Positions 28,925-38,999 of a DNA stretch of 64,000 nt are shown here, piece after piece. Position 1 is the first letter of the stretch, and each line of letters begins with the position of its first letter. Origin of the DNA: Melaminivora suipulveris (lineage in GTDB: Bacteria > Pseudomonadota > Gammaproteobacteria > Burkholderiales > Burkholderiaceae_C); assembly GCF_003008575.1 (NCBI RefSeq), contig NZ_CP027667.1, positions 1,058,501 through 1,122,500 on the forward strand, given 5' to 3'. A program made the position numbers and the translations under genes. The notes below the pieces were generated by a model. It was not told where the DNA came from, searched no databases, and saw only the letters and a list, made by a program, of their open reading frames with translations.

Positions 28925-29512
28925 TCACGTCGGCAGTTCGCGTGCGCGCCGGATCAGCCAGGTGCGCACAATGACCGCCGCCAGGCCCGCGAAAACCAGC
29001 AGCCCCCCGCCGATCCACAGTCGCTGGTGCGCGTGCAGCGCGCGGCCAATGAACTCCTGCACGCCCAGGCCGAAGACGTAGCCCAGCGCCGTGAACAGCG
29101 CGGCCCATGCCAGCGCCGACACCAGGTTGAGGACGGCGAAACGCCAGAACCCGATCTCCGCCAGACCGGCCGCCACGCCGCCCACCAGCCGCATGCCGTA
29201 GACATAGCGGTTGAGCAGCACGAACGCGTTGGGATGCCGGCGCACCAGCCGGTCCGCGCGGGCAAAGCCCGGCCGCGCGCGCAGCCGCTGCACCCAGGGA
29301 TGGCGCGCATAGCGGCGCCCGAGCAGGAAAAAACCCATGTCTCCCAGCGCCGCGCCCGTGAACGACGCCAGCACCGCCGCCGGCAGCCCGAACACCCCCT
29401 GGTGCGCAAAAAAGCCGCCCAGAATGGCGGCCCCTTCACCTTCGGCCAGGCAGCCCAGAAAGACCGCCAGCAGGCCGTATTGCTCGATGAGGTGTTGCAA
29501 ATGGTGCGCCAT
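28925..29512 (-). CDS. DedA family membrane protein
   Basis: This 195-aa polytopic inner-membrane protein of the DedA/SNARE-associated family is related to lipid-flipping transporters. The segment CLAEGEGAAILGGFFA carries the family's conserved glutamates. The arginines in FVLLNRYVYGMRLVGGVAAG match the conserved downstream motif. Four to five hydrophobic segments are visible. It lies 53 bp before the corA 3' end on the same strand, and corA is its likely upstream operon partner. Confidence 0.88.
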   Translation of the reverse strand: MAHHLQHLIEQYGLLAVFLGCLAEGEGAAILGGFFAHQGVFGLPAAVLASFTGAALGDMGFFLLGRRYARHPWVQRLRARPGFARADRLVRRHPNAFVLLNRYVYGMRLVGGVAAGLAEIGFWRFAVLNLVSALAWAALFTALGYVFGLGVQEFIGRALHAHQRLWIGGGLLVFAGLAAVIVRTWLIRRARELPT

Positions 29513-29565
29513 GCAGGCCGTTGTAGGCCCGCCTGCGCGCCACGCGCATCAGCGCACGCCGCGCG

Positions 29566-30711
29566 CTACAGCCAGCGCTTGCGCCGGAAATACGCCAGCA
29601 TGGCCCCGACGACCACGGCCATCACGCCCAGCACATACAGGTAGCCGTAGCGCCAATGCAGCTCGGGCATGTTGAAGCGGCTTTCGGTGTCGAAGTTCAT
29701 GCCGTACAGCCCGGTGATGAAGGTGAGCGGCAGGAAGATGGTGGCGACGATGGTCAGGCCCTTCATGATGTTGTTCATGCGCTGGCTGACGGCCGACAGA
29801 TACACGTCCAGCAGGCTGGACGCCATCTCGCGGTAGGTCTCCACGAAGTCGATGATGACCACGGCGTGGTCGTGGCAGTCGCGCAGATAGACGCGCGTGC
29901 TCTCGTGGATGAAGGACGCGTCGTCGCGCATCAGGCTGGCGATGGCCTCGCGCTGCGGCCACCAGGCGCGGCGCATCACGACCAGTTCGCGCTTGGCGTA
30001 GTGCAGCTTGTTGCGCGCTTCCTGGTCGGCGTCCAGCAGGATTTCATCTTCCAGCGCCTCCAGCTCGTCGCCCAGGTCGTCGAGCAGCGGAAAGCCCGAG
30101 TCCACGATGGTGTCCAGCAGCGCATACAGCAGGTAGTCGGCGCCCAGGCGGCCGATCTTGCCGTTGGCGCGGATGCGCTGGCGCACGGGCTCGAACACGT
30201 CATTCGCGCCGTCGTTGATGCTGACCACGAAGTTGCGGCCCAGAAACAGGCTGATCTGGTCCACGCGGCAGGCGCCGCCGTCGCCGTCGGCATCGCGCTC
30301 GCGCTGCACCAGGTTCAGGATGACGAACTGGTGCGCGTCATAGCTCTCGGCCTTGGCGCGCTGGCCGCGGTGCAGCACGTCCTCCAGCGCCAGCGGGTGC
30401 AGGCCGAGTGTCTCCTTGAGGCTTTGCAGCTGCTGCGGGCTGGGCAGGCCTTGCAGGTGCAGCCAGACCACGCGCTGGTGGTCCGCCATGGCAGCGGCTG
30501 CGGCTTCGATGCTGGCGCCGTGCTGCCGCTCGACCACCTCGCCTTCGCTGGCGTAGTGCATCAGCGCCAGGCGCGCGGGCAGGTGCCCGGCATCGTCCGG
30601 CGCGCTGGAGACGGCTTCGAGCGAACCCGGCGGTGCGCCGGGGCGGTTGTTGCGGCGGCGAAAGGTCTGGCGGCGCAGGGCGCGCAGGCGGGCGGCGACG
30701 GGGTGTTTCAC
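29566..30711 (-). CDS. corA: CorA family magnesium/divalent cation transporter
   Basis: This 381-aa protein has the CorA architecture: a large cytoplasmic N-domain and two C-terminal membrane helices. The signature GMN is at LYGMNF, between helix 1 (TIVATIFLPLTFITGL) and the loop to helix 2. The long stalk helix is visible upstream. A basic N-terminal extension of about 40 residues rich in Arg and Pro precedes the domain. It forms a homopentameric Mg2+ channel in the inner membrane. The specific substrate (Mg2+, Co2+ or Zn2+) is not decided by sequence alone. Confidence 0.9.
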   Translation of the reverse strand: MKHPVAARLRALRRQTFRRRNNRPGAPPGSLEAVSSAPDDAGHLPARLALMHYASEGEVVERQHGASIEAAAAAMADHQRVVWLHLQGLPSPQQLQSLKETLGLHPLALEDVLHRGQRAKAESYDAHQFVILNLVQRERDADGDGGACRVDQISLFLGRNFVVSINDGANDVFEPVRQRIRANGKIGRLGADYLLYALLDTIVDSGFPLLDDLGDELEALEDEILLDADQEARNKLHYAKRELVVMRRAWWPQREAIASLMRDDASFIHESTRVYLRDCHDHAVVIIDFVETYREMASSLLDVYLSAVSQRMNNIMKGLTIVATIFLPLTFITGLYGMNFDTESRFNMPELHWRYGYLYVLGVMAVVVGAMLAYFRRKRWL

Positions 30712-30939
30712 GGGTTCAACATATCACGCTCACGTGGTTTTTACAGGGCCAGGACAGCGGCTCACGCCTGCTGCGCCCGCAGACTGACTGGATCTGCTGC
30801 ACGGCAGGGGCTGGGACGCCTTTGCCGCCGCGCGGGCGCCAGGCATATCGCGCATGACGCTGTGCCGGCGCATGCAGCGCGCTGGCATGCTGCTGCCACA
30901 AAGAGGCCGGACCACCGCTGGAGCAGTGGGCGGGAGCGA

Positions 30940-30960
30940 GCTGGGCAGGCGCTGCCCAGC
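30940..30960. terminator. Hairpin after the broken lipoprotein gene
   Basis: A perfect 9-bp stem (GCTGGGCAG / CTGCCCAGC) with a 3-base loop lies 17 bp beyond the reconstructed 3' end. There is no T-run, so terminator function is only possible. Confidence 0.35.
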
Positions 30961-30976
30961 CTGGAAAGTGGAAAGA

Positions 30977-31963
30977 CTAGCGCTCCTCACGCTCTCGGTG
31001 GGGCCGGGCAGGAGCCGCTCTCCGCTCGGGCGCTGCGCGGGACTTCTGCGGCGCAGGCACGCGGCGTAGCGGTGGCGCAGCGACAGGCCGGTCGCGCGCT
31101 TCGGCCCGCTCAACCTCTGCGGCCGGCCCGCGGCGTGGCTCCGCGTGCTCTGAGACCAGCGCAGGCGCAGCGCTCCATGCGGGCGTACCTGCCGGCTGCT
31201 GCCCTACGCCGTGAGGCGCCGGGCGCTGCTCGGCCAGGCGCGCGCACAGCGGCTGGCTCGACCAGGCGCTCGGTGGCGCGCGAATTGCCGTATACCGCCG
31301 GACCGGCACGCGCCGGATCGAAGCGCTGGGCATGCTCGGCCACGGCCATGCTGTGCTGACGCATCTGCTCCGCCGTGGGCGGCATGAGTGTCGGCGCGGC
31401 TGCCTGAGCGGCCGGGGGGCGCTGCGCCGCTACACCGTAGGCTCCGCCGTTGAAACTGGTTCGATTGATGGTGGTCACGTTGCGCGTGACGCTGTTGTCC
31501 ACGTACACGTTGGTGATGCGGGTGTTGCGGATGTTGTTGACCGTGCGGTTGTAGAAAAACTGGTCGCCGCGCCAATGCCCGCCCACGTAGCCAGAGCCGA
31601 AGTAGCCGAAGCCGTAATCGATGCCGCCGTAAAAGCCCACGGTCTCGCCCCAGTAGCCGCCGTGCCAGCGGTAAATGCCGTCGGTCCAGCCCCACCAGCC
31701 GGGCGTCCACAGCAGTCCCGCGCGCTGCGGTCGCACTCATACGCCGGGCACCCAGTAATAGGCGCTGGCGTTCCAGGCCCAGTAGCCCGGCGTCCAGAGG
31801 TAGCCCGGGGCGGGGCCGGCGGTTGCTCATAGACCGGCAACGGCGGCGGCGCGCTGTTGGCCACGACGGTCGTCGCGACCTCGGGGGTGGCCGGTGGCGT
31901 GACGACGCAGCCAGACAGTGCCAGCACGCTGGCGGTCAATGCGACAAGGGCAAGGCGCTTCAT
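30977..31963 (-). pseudogene. Broken YXWGXW-repeat-type lipoprotein gene
   Basis: A well-formed start at 31963 (GGGGGAG seven bases upstream) encodes a lipoprotein signal ending in the lipobox LSGC. After about 50 residues the frame is lost at a C-run (about 31806-31815). One base added there would restore GYLWTPGYWAWN, the aromatic repeat typical of this surface-protein family. That frame then meets TGA at 31737-31739, where the repeat pattern predicts TGG (Trp), and continues in frame through RAGLLWTPGWWGW and YVGGHWRGDQFFY. A third shift near 31238-31244 would be needed to reach a plausible Arg/Glu-rich C-terminus ending at 30977. At least two independent lesions make a non-functional gene the best explanation. 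Confidence 0.75.
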
Positions 31964-32095
31964 GGAGAGACTCCCCCTGCTGTATGCGGCGGCCATTGTG
32001 CGTACGCCGGCAGGTACCGGGCTGTCAGCGCACGTCGTCTACCGCAGCAGGCGGAGCGTTGCTGAGCACTGCGTTCCACCCCACAAGCGCGCCGG

Positions 32096-33994
<1,899 letters not shown>

Positions 33995-34082
33995 GTTGGG
34001 TCTTTGGATGTGGTTGTGGATGGCGTGAATGCTAGGGCGATGGTATTGAAGTTAAATTTCTTTTTCCCGCTTTTTTTGCAAA

Positions 34083-34114
34083 GATATTTCCCATCTGCTC
34101 CAATGAGAAATATC
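34083..34114. promoter_or_regulatory. Candidate operator palindrome between glmS and the Lrp-type gene
   Basis: GATATTTCCCAT (34083-34094) and ATGAGAAATATC (34103-34114) form a 12-bp inverted repeat with one mismatch and an 8-bp spacer. It lies 21 bp upstream of the regulator's start, in a strikingly AT-rich patch. Its position suggests autoregulation by the Lrp/AsnC protein and possibly control of glmS (inference). Confidence 0.55.
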
Positions 34115-34134
34115 GTTTCATTTAATACGAGCAA

Positions 34135-34629
34135 ATGGAATCAAACATCACACTGGACCAGCTCGATTTGCAGCTCTTGGACCAGCTGCAGCGCGACGCA
34201 TCGCCCAGCAATCAGACCTTGGCCGAACGGTTGGGCGTCTCCCCCGCCACCTGCCTGCGCCGTGTGCGCCGCCTGCATGAGAGCGGCCTGATCGAGAGGC
34301 AGGTGGCCATCATCCAGCCCGACCGCCTGGCGCAGGCGCAGGGCCATGGCTTGGCGGTCATCGCCGAGGTCTCGCTGGACCGCCAGGGCGCCGAGCATCT
34401 GGACGCCTTCGAGGGCCGCGCCGTTGCCGAGTCCGCCGTGCAGCAGTGCTGGCGCGTCTCGCCGGGGCCGGACTTCGTGCTGGTGGCGCACGTGGCCGAC
34501 ATGCCGCAGTGGCTGGCCTTGTCGCAGCGCCTGTTCACCCAGGACGCCAACGTGCGCAACGTGCGCGCCTTTTTCGCCACCCGGCGCGCCAAATTCGGCA
34601 CAGAACTGCCGTTAGTCGGCGTGGAATAA
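34135..34629 (+). CDS. Lrp/AsnC family transcriptional regulator
   Basis: This 164-aa DNA-binding regulator has an N-terminal helix-turn-helix (LLDQLQRDASPSNQTLAERL and SPATCLRRVRRL) and a C-terminal ligand-binding RAM domain (residues about 75-155, with SPGPDFVLVAHVADM). It would sense an amino acid and act as dimers or octamers. It is divergent from glmS with a palindrome just upstream of its start. Its last codons and stop are formed by an intergenic repeat copy (GTTAGTCGGCGTGGAATAA), so the C-terminal LVGVE may derive from that element. Confidence 0.9.
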   Translation: MESNITLDQLDLQLLDQLQRDASPSNQTLAERLGVSPATCLRRVRRLHESGLIERQVAIIQPDRLAQAQGHGLAVIAEVSLDRQGAEHLDAFEGRAVAESAVQQCWRVSPGPDFVLVAHVADMPQWLALSQRLFTQDANVRNVRAFFATRRAKFGTELPLVGVE

Positions 34630-34665
34630 TCGCCTATAGCTATTCTTTACATAGCAAAAAACCAT
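34611..34665 (-). repeat. ~60-bp intergenic element, copy 6
   Basis: This copy overlaps the 3' end of the Lrp-type gene. On the minus strand TTGCTATGTAAAGAATAGCT is followed by TTCCACGCCGACTAACGG. The regulator's stop codon lies inside it. Confidence 0.7.
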
Positions 34666-34755
34666 CTTGCCAGTTGACCTACAACCGCCGCGGCGGCGGC
34701 TGGCTACAGTCTCCCGAGGGCCCAGGCGCCCGCTGCTGCTGTGCATGGAGGACGC

Positions 34756-35739
34756 ATGGAGTTCAAGGATTACTACAAGACGCTCGGCGTGGAGCGCGAC
34801 GCGACGGCCGACGACATCAAGAAGGCCTTCCGCAAGCTGGCGCGCAAATACCACCCGGACGTGAGCAAGGAGCCCGACGCGGCCGCGCGCATGGCCGAGG
34901 TCAACGAGGCCAACACCGTGCTGTCCGATCCGGAAAAGCGCGCCGCCTACGACCAGCTAGGCCGCAGCGCGCCGCACGGCGCCGGCCAGGGTTTTCGCCC
35001 GCCGCCGAACTGGGACGCCGGCTTCGAATTCACCGGCGGCCCCGAGGGCGCGCAGGGCATGGACAGCGCCCAGTTCAGCGATTTCTTCGAGGAGCTGTTC
35101 GGCCGCGCCCGGCATGCGCGTCATGGCGGCATGGGCGATGGCGCGCACGAGGGCCGTACCCGCGAGCAGCGCGGCAGCGATCACCACGCGCGCATCGAAC
35201 TGGACCTGCAGGACGCCTACCACGGCGCCGAGCGCACGCTGAGCCTGCGCGGCGCGCGTCTGGACGAGCAAGGCCATCTGGTCCAGGAGGATCGCCAGTT
35301 GCAGGTGACCATCCCCAAGGGCGTGCGCGAGGGCCAGCTGATCCGCCTGGCCGGCCAGGGCAGTCCCGGCCTGGGCAGTGCGCCGGCGGGCGACCTGTTC
35401 CTGGAGGTGCAGTTCAAGCCCGACGCGCGCTGGCGTGCCGAGGGGCGCGACGTCTACCAGAGCGTGCCCGTCGCGCCCTGGGAGGGCGAGCTGGGCGGCC
35501 CCATCCACGTCACCACGCCCGGCGGCCAGACGGTGGAGGTCACCGTGCCGGCGCGCTGGAAGAGCGGGCGCAAGCTGCGCCTGAAAGAGCGCGGCATCCC
35601 CGCCGCCACGCCAGGCGACCTGTATCTGGAGCTGCACGTCGCCCTGCCACCGGCCACCACCGAGGCGCAGCAGCGGGCCTGGCGCGACCTGGCGCGTGCC
35701 TATCCGTCCTTCAACCCCCGCGGCACGCAAGGAGGCTGA
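34756..35739 (+). CDS. cbpA: DnaJ-family co-chaperone CbpA
   Basis: This 327-aa type II DnaJ homologue stimulates DnaK and in E. coli also binds curved DNA. The J-domain fills residues 1-70 with the HPD motif in KYHPDVSKE. A Gly/Phe-containing linker and two C-terminal substrate-binding domains follow (ELDLQDAYHGAERTL, VTIPKGVREGQLIRLAGQG). There is no zinc-finger domain, as expected for CbpA. The ATG at 34756 follows GGAGGA directly; an in-frame GTG five codons earlier is unlikely. The modulator cbpM follows after 2 bp. Confidence 0.93.
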   Translation: MEFKDYYKTLGVERDATADDIKKAFRKLARKYHPDVSKEPDAAARMAEVNEANTVLSDPEKRAAYDQLGRSAPHGAGQGFRPPPNWDAGFEFTGGPEGAQGMDSAQFSDFFEELFGRARHARHGGMGDGAHEGRTREQRGSDHHARIELDLQDAYHGAERTLSLRGARLDEQGHLVQEDRQLQVTIPKGVREGQLIRLAGQGSPGLGSAPAGDLFLEVQFKPDARWRAEGRDVYQSVPVAPWEGELGGPIHVTTPGGQTVEVTVPARWKSGRKLRLKERGIPAATPGDLYLELHVALPPATTEAQQRAWRDLARAYPSFNPRGTQGG

Positions 35740-35741
35740 CC

Positions 35742-36083
35742 ATGGCTGCACACAAGTTTCTGGACAACGCCCTGGCCGAGCTGATCGACGAACACGCCCG
35801 GCTCACGCTGGAGGACCTGGCACGCTCGTGCTGCATGGCGCCCGGCTGGGTCACCGAACGGCTGGAGGCCGGGCTGTTGCAAGGCGAGCACTCGGGCGGG
35901 CGCTGGGTGTTCACCAGCACCTCCGTGGTGCGCGCACGGCGCCTGGCGCGGCTGGAGTCGACCTTCGACGCCGACCCGCAGCTGGCCGGCCTGACCACGG
36001 ATCTGATCGAGGAGGTCAACGCCCTGCGCCAGCGCCTGCAGCGCCTGGAGACACAGCTGGGCGCGGCAGCGGCGCAAGACTAA
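35742..36083 (+). CDS. cbpM: Chaperone modulator CbpM
   Basis: This 113-aa MerR-like helical protein binds the J-domain of CbpA and inhibits it. The N-terminal winged-helix-like region (TLEDLARSCCMAPGWVTERLEAGLL) and the C-terminal coiled-coil segment (LIEEVNALRQRLQRLETQL) are as expected. A GGAGG ribosome-binding site overlaps the end of cbpA, giving a coupled pair in which the inhibitor is made together with its target. Confidence 0.88.
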   Translation: MAAHKFLDNALAELIDEHARLTLEDLARSCCMAPGWVTERLEAGLLQGEHSGGRWVFTSTSVVRARRLARLESTFDADPQLAGLTTDLIEEVNALRQRLQRLETQLGAAAAQD

Positions 36084-36114
36084 AGGCCCGCCGAGCGCAC
36101 GCCCGGCCTACAGG

Positions 36115-36130
36115 AAGCTATATAGAGTTT
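36115..36130. repeat. Possible truncated copy of the ~60-bp element
   Basis: AGCTATATAGAGTTT contains the AGCTAT dyad core of the family but lacks the conserved GCCGACTGA block. It supplies the stop codon of the histidine kinase gene. Confidence 0.3.
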
Positions 36131-36939
36131 GCCGGGCGGGACGCGCCGCTGTCTATATCGCCTGCGGCGGGCCAGTCCAGCTCGATCACGCAGCCCTGCC
36201 CTGGCACGGCGCTGGCCTCGATGGATGCCCCGTGGCGCTGCGCGATGGCGCGGCACAGCGCCAGGCCTGCGCCCACGCCCTCGAATTCGGACTCCCGGTG
36301 CAGGCGCTCGAACACGCCGAACAGGGCCTGCGCGCGGGCCGGATCGAACCCCGCGCCGTTGTCCTGGACGGTGATGCGCACGTGGGAGCCTTGGACCTCG
36401 GCAGCCACCTGGATGCGCGCCGGATCGCGGCTGCGGCTGAATTTCAGCGCGTTGTCCAGCAGCTGCTCGAACACGCTGCGCAGCAGCGCGGGATCGGCCT
36501 GCACGGAAGGCATGCGCTCTTGGATGGCCCACTGCACGGCGCGCCCGGCCACGCGGCCCTCGAGCTGGGCGCGCGCCTGCTGCGCAAGTGCCGCCGGATC
36601 GACCGCCGCGCAGCGCAGCGGCGCGCGCGTGACCTCGGCGATGGCGCGCAGCCCCTCCAGCATGGCCGCCATGCGGCGCGCGGACTGTTCCATGGTGGCC
36701 ACGCACTCCAGCGCCTCGGCGACCTGCGCCGGCGGCTGCTGCAGCTCGCCCAGCAGTTCGCGCACCAGGGCGCCGTAGGACGTCACGTGGCGCAGGGGCG
36801 CGCCCAGGTCGTGCACCACGCGGCGCATGAAGGCCTCCTGCGCGGCAGCCATCTCGGCGATCTGCCGCTGGGCCTGGGCCAAGGCGTCGGTTTCGGCGTC
36901 GGCGTTAGCGCCGCTGGCGGGCGTGGCCGCCGCGCTCAT
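36118..36939 (-). CDS. Sensor histidine kinase, soluble
   Basis: This 273-aa kinase has no membrane segment. A short coiled coil leads into a HisKA-type dimerisation domain with H-box VVHDLGAPLRHV near residue 45. A HATPase domain follows with N-box QLLDNALKFS, VQDNGAGFDP and GAGLALCRAI. No sensor or receiver domain is visible, so it probably acts with a partner. The ATG overlaps the glmU stop (ATGA), which would tie its expression to UDP-GlcNAc synthesis. No cognate response regulator is adjacent. Its 3' end lies in a small repeat remnant. Confidence 0.85.
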   Translation of the reverse strand: MSAAATPASGANADAETDALAQAQRQIAEMAAAQEAFMRRVVHDLGAPLRHVTSYGALVRELLGELQQPPAQVAEALECVATMEQSARRMAAMLEGLRAIAEVTRAPLRCAAVDPAALAQQARAQLEGRVAGRAVQWAIQERMPSVQADPALLRSVFEQLLDNALKFSRSRDPARIQVAAEVQGSHVRITVQDNGAGFDPARAQALFGVFERLHRESEFEGVGAGLALCRAIAQRHGASIEASAVPGQGCVIELDWPAAGDIDSGASRPANSI

Positions 36940-38375
36940 TCCGGCGAGCGCCGCTTGGCCGGGCGCTGCCAGTTGGGGATGCTGGCCTGCCTGCCGCGCG
37001 CCACCGTCAGCGCGCCGGGAGGCGTGCTCTTGGTCAGCGTCGATCCACCGCCCACCGTGCCGCCCGCGCCCACCGTGAGCGGCGCCACCAGCACGCAGTT
37101 GCTGCCGATGTGCACGTCGGCCTCGATGACGGTGCGGTGCTTGTGGGCGCCGTCGTAGTTGGCGGTGATGCTGCCGGCGCCGTAGTTCACGCGCTCGCCC
37201 ACGCTGGCGTCGCCCAAATAGGCCAGGTGGTTGGCCTTGGCGCCGTCGGCCAACTGCGAGTTCTTCACCTCGACGAAGTTGCCGATGTGCACCTCGCGCC
37301 CCAGCTGCGCGCCGGGGCGCAGCCGCGCGAACGGGCCAACCAGTGCGCCGTCCCCGACCTGCACGCCCACCGCTTCGCCGTCGATGTGCGTGTAAGGATG
37401 AATCACGGCGCCGGCGCCGATCTCGGCGTTGGCGATGTGGCAGTAGGCGCCGATGCGCGCGCCCTCGCCCAGTCGCACGCGGCCGCTGAAGATGCAGCCC
37501 ACGTCGATCTCCACGTCCTGGTCGCAGACCAGCTCGCCGGGCGCGCCGCTGCGTGCGTCCTGGCGCAGCTCGAAGCGCGCCGGGTCGGCCAGGCGCACCC
37601 CCAGCTCCATCAGGCCCTCGGCGGCGCGCCACTGGTGCGCGCGCTCCAGCTGCGCCAGTTGCGCCGGGCTGTTCACGCCCGCCACCTGCAGCGCGTCCTC
37701 GATGCGGTGCGCCACCACCGGCACGCCGTCCGCCACCGCCATGGCGACGATGTCCGTGAGGTAGTACTCGCCCTGCGCGTTGTCGCTTTGCAGCCGCGCC
37801 AGCCACGGCGCCAGGCGGCGCGCCGGCACGGCCATGATGCCGCTGTAGATCTCGCGGATGGCGCGCTGCTCGTCGCTGGCGTCCTTGTGCTCGACGATGC
37901 GCTGCACCGCGTCGCCCGCGCCGCGCACGATGCGGCCGTAGCCGCTGGGGTCGGGCAGCTCGACGGTCAGCAGCGCCAGGCGCTCGGGCTGGGCGGCGGC
38001 GACCAGCGCGGCCAGGGTCTCGGCGCGGGTCAGCGGCACGTCGCCCGAGAGCACCAGCACCGTGCCGTCGCCGGCGAGCACAGGCAATGCCTGCTGCACC
38101 GCGTGGCCGGTGCCCAGCTGCGGCTCCTGGCGCACGGATTTCAGGTCTTTCAGGCCTTCAGCCGGCGTGAATGCTTGGCATGATGCTTCCACTTCCATAG
38201 CGCCGTGGCCGGCCACCAGCACCACCCGGCGCGGCGCCAAGTGCGCCGCCTGGTCCAGCACGTGGTGCAGCAGTGGCCGGCCGGCCAGGCGCTGCAGGAC
38301 TTTGGGAATGCGGCTTTTCATGCGCGTGCCGCGGCCGGCGGCCATGACGACGATGTCCAGGGGGGCTGCTGTCAT
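36936..38375 (-). CDS. glmU: Bifunctional UDP-GlcNAc pyrophosphorylase / GlcN-1-P acetyltransferase GlmU
   Basis: GlmU acetylates glucosamine-1-phosphate and then couples it to UTP, giving UDP-GlcNAc. The 479-aa protein has the N-terminal uridyltransferase domain with VVMAAGRGTRMKS and QLGTGHAVQQAL. The C-terminal left-handed beta-helix has hexapeptide repeats and the catalytic segment GNFVEVKNSQL with KANHLAYLGDA. It is transcribed with the overlapping histidine kinase gene downstream. A distant glmS lies in the same window. Confidence 0.96.
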   Translation of the reverse strand: MTAAPLDIVVMAAGRGTRMKSRIPKVLQRLAGRPLLHHVLDQAAHLAPRRVVLVAGHGAMEVEASCQAFTPAEGLKDLKSVRQEPQLGTGHAVQQALPVLAGDGTVLVLSGDVPLTRAETLAALVAAAQPERLALLTVELPDPSGYGRIVRGAGDAVQRIVEHKDASDEQRAIREIYSGIMAVPARRLAPWLARLQSDNAQGEYYLTDIVAMAVADGVPVVAHRIEDALQVAGVNSPAQLAQLERAHQWRAAEGLMELGVRLADPARFELRQDARSGAPGELVCDQDVEIDVGCIFSGRVRLGEGARIGAYCHIANAEIGAGAVIHPYTHIDGEAVGVQVGDGALVGPFARLRPGAQLGREVHIGNFVEVKNSQLADGAKANHLAYLGDASVGERVNYGAGSITANYDGAHKHRTVIEADVHIGSNCVLVAPLTVGAGGTVGGGSTLTKSTPPGALTVARGRQASIPNWQRPAKRRSPE

Positions 38376-38500
38376 GCAAGTGGGAGGGCGGAAGTTGCGG
38401 GGAGAAAAAAATGCGGCCCGCGCCGCCCATCCAGGGCTGGCAGGCGCGCTGGGCCGCCATTATCCGGGCCCCGCAGCCGGCCCTTCCTGCGCGCAAGGCT

Positions 38501-38854
38501 TCAGGCGCTGCAGGCGCCCGCCGGCGCGCAGGCCTGGCGCGCCGATGCCTGTGGTGCCGGCACGCGGCGCCACAGGTAGCGCAGCACCCGGCCGTCCAGC
38601 GGCTCGACCACCGCGCGCTGGCCCGGCTGCACGCACACGCTCTGGCCGGCGTGCAGCAGCAGATCGCCCGAGGCATGGAGCCAGCCGCCCATGCCCTGGC
38701 CCAGGGTCACCCAGGCGCGGCCCTGCAGCACGCGCAGCTGCATGGGCGCGGCGGCGCGCAGGCTGCAGGCGCCGGCGGCGGGCAGCCAGTGCGTGTCGCC
38801 GCCGCCCGGCGCGGCGGGGGATTGTTGCGTTTGGGGCATTTGCAGGGCGGTCAT
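38501..38854 (-). CDS. DUF2917 family protein
   Basis: This 117-aa protein of the DUF2917 family has unknown function. It has a small beta-rich core (LRAAAPMQLRVLQGRAWVTLG, then HASGDLLLHAGQSVCVQPGQ) that resembles a cupin-like fold. No signal peptide. The ATG at 38854 has GGAG six bases upstream; the ATG at 38866 is an alternative. It is divergent from a LysR gene, the usual arrangement for a regulator and its target. Confidence 0.8.
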   Translation of the reverse strand: MTALQMPQTQQSPAAPGGGDTHWLPAAGACSLRAAAPMQLRVLQGRAWVTLGQGMGGWLHASGDLLLHAGQSVCVQPGQRAVVEPLDGRVLRYLWRRVPAPQASARQACAPAGACSA

Positions 38855-38999
38855 GACGGGCTCCATCTTCAGGTTGTTGGCCCATAGTCTCGAATGGCCG
38901 CAGCGCGCCGTCCAATGAAATGCAGGTGCCTGATCGATTCCCGCTGCGCATCAATTGCTGCATCATGCGCGGCCGCCTTCGAGCGATTTTGGAAGCGCC

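Noticed and set aside
30712..30976. A gene between corA and the broken lipoprotein
   Set aside because: Short open frames exist on both strands, but none has a start signal or protein-like sequence.
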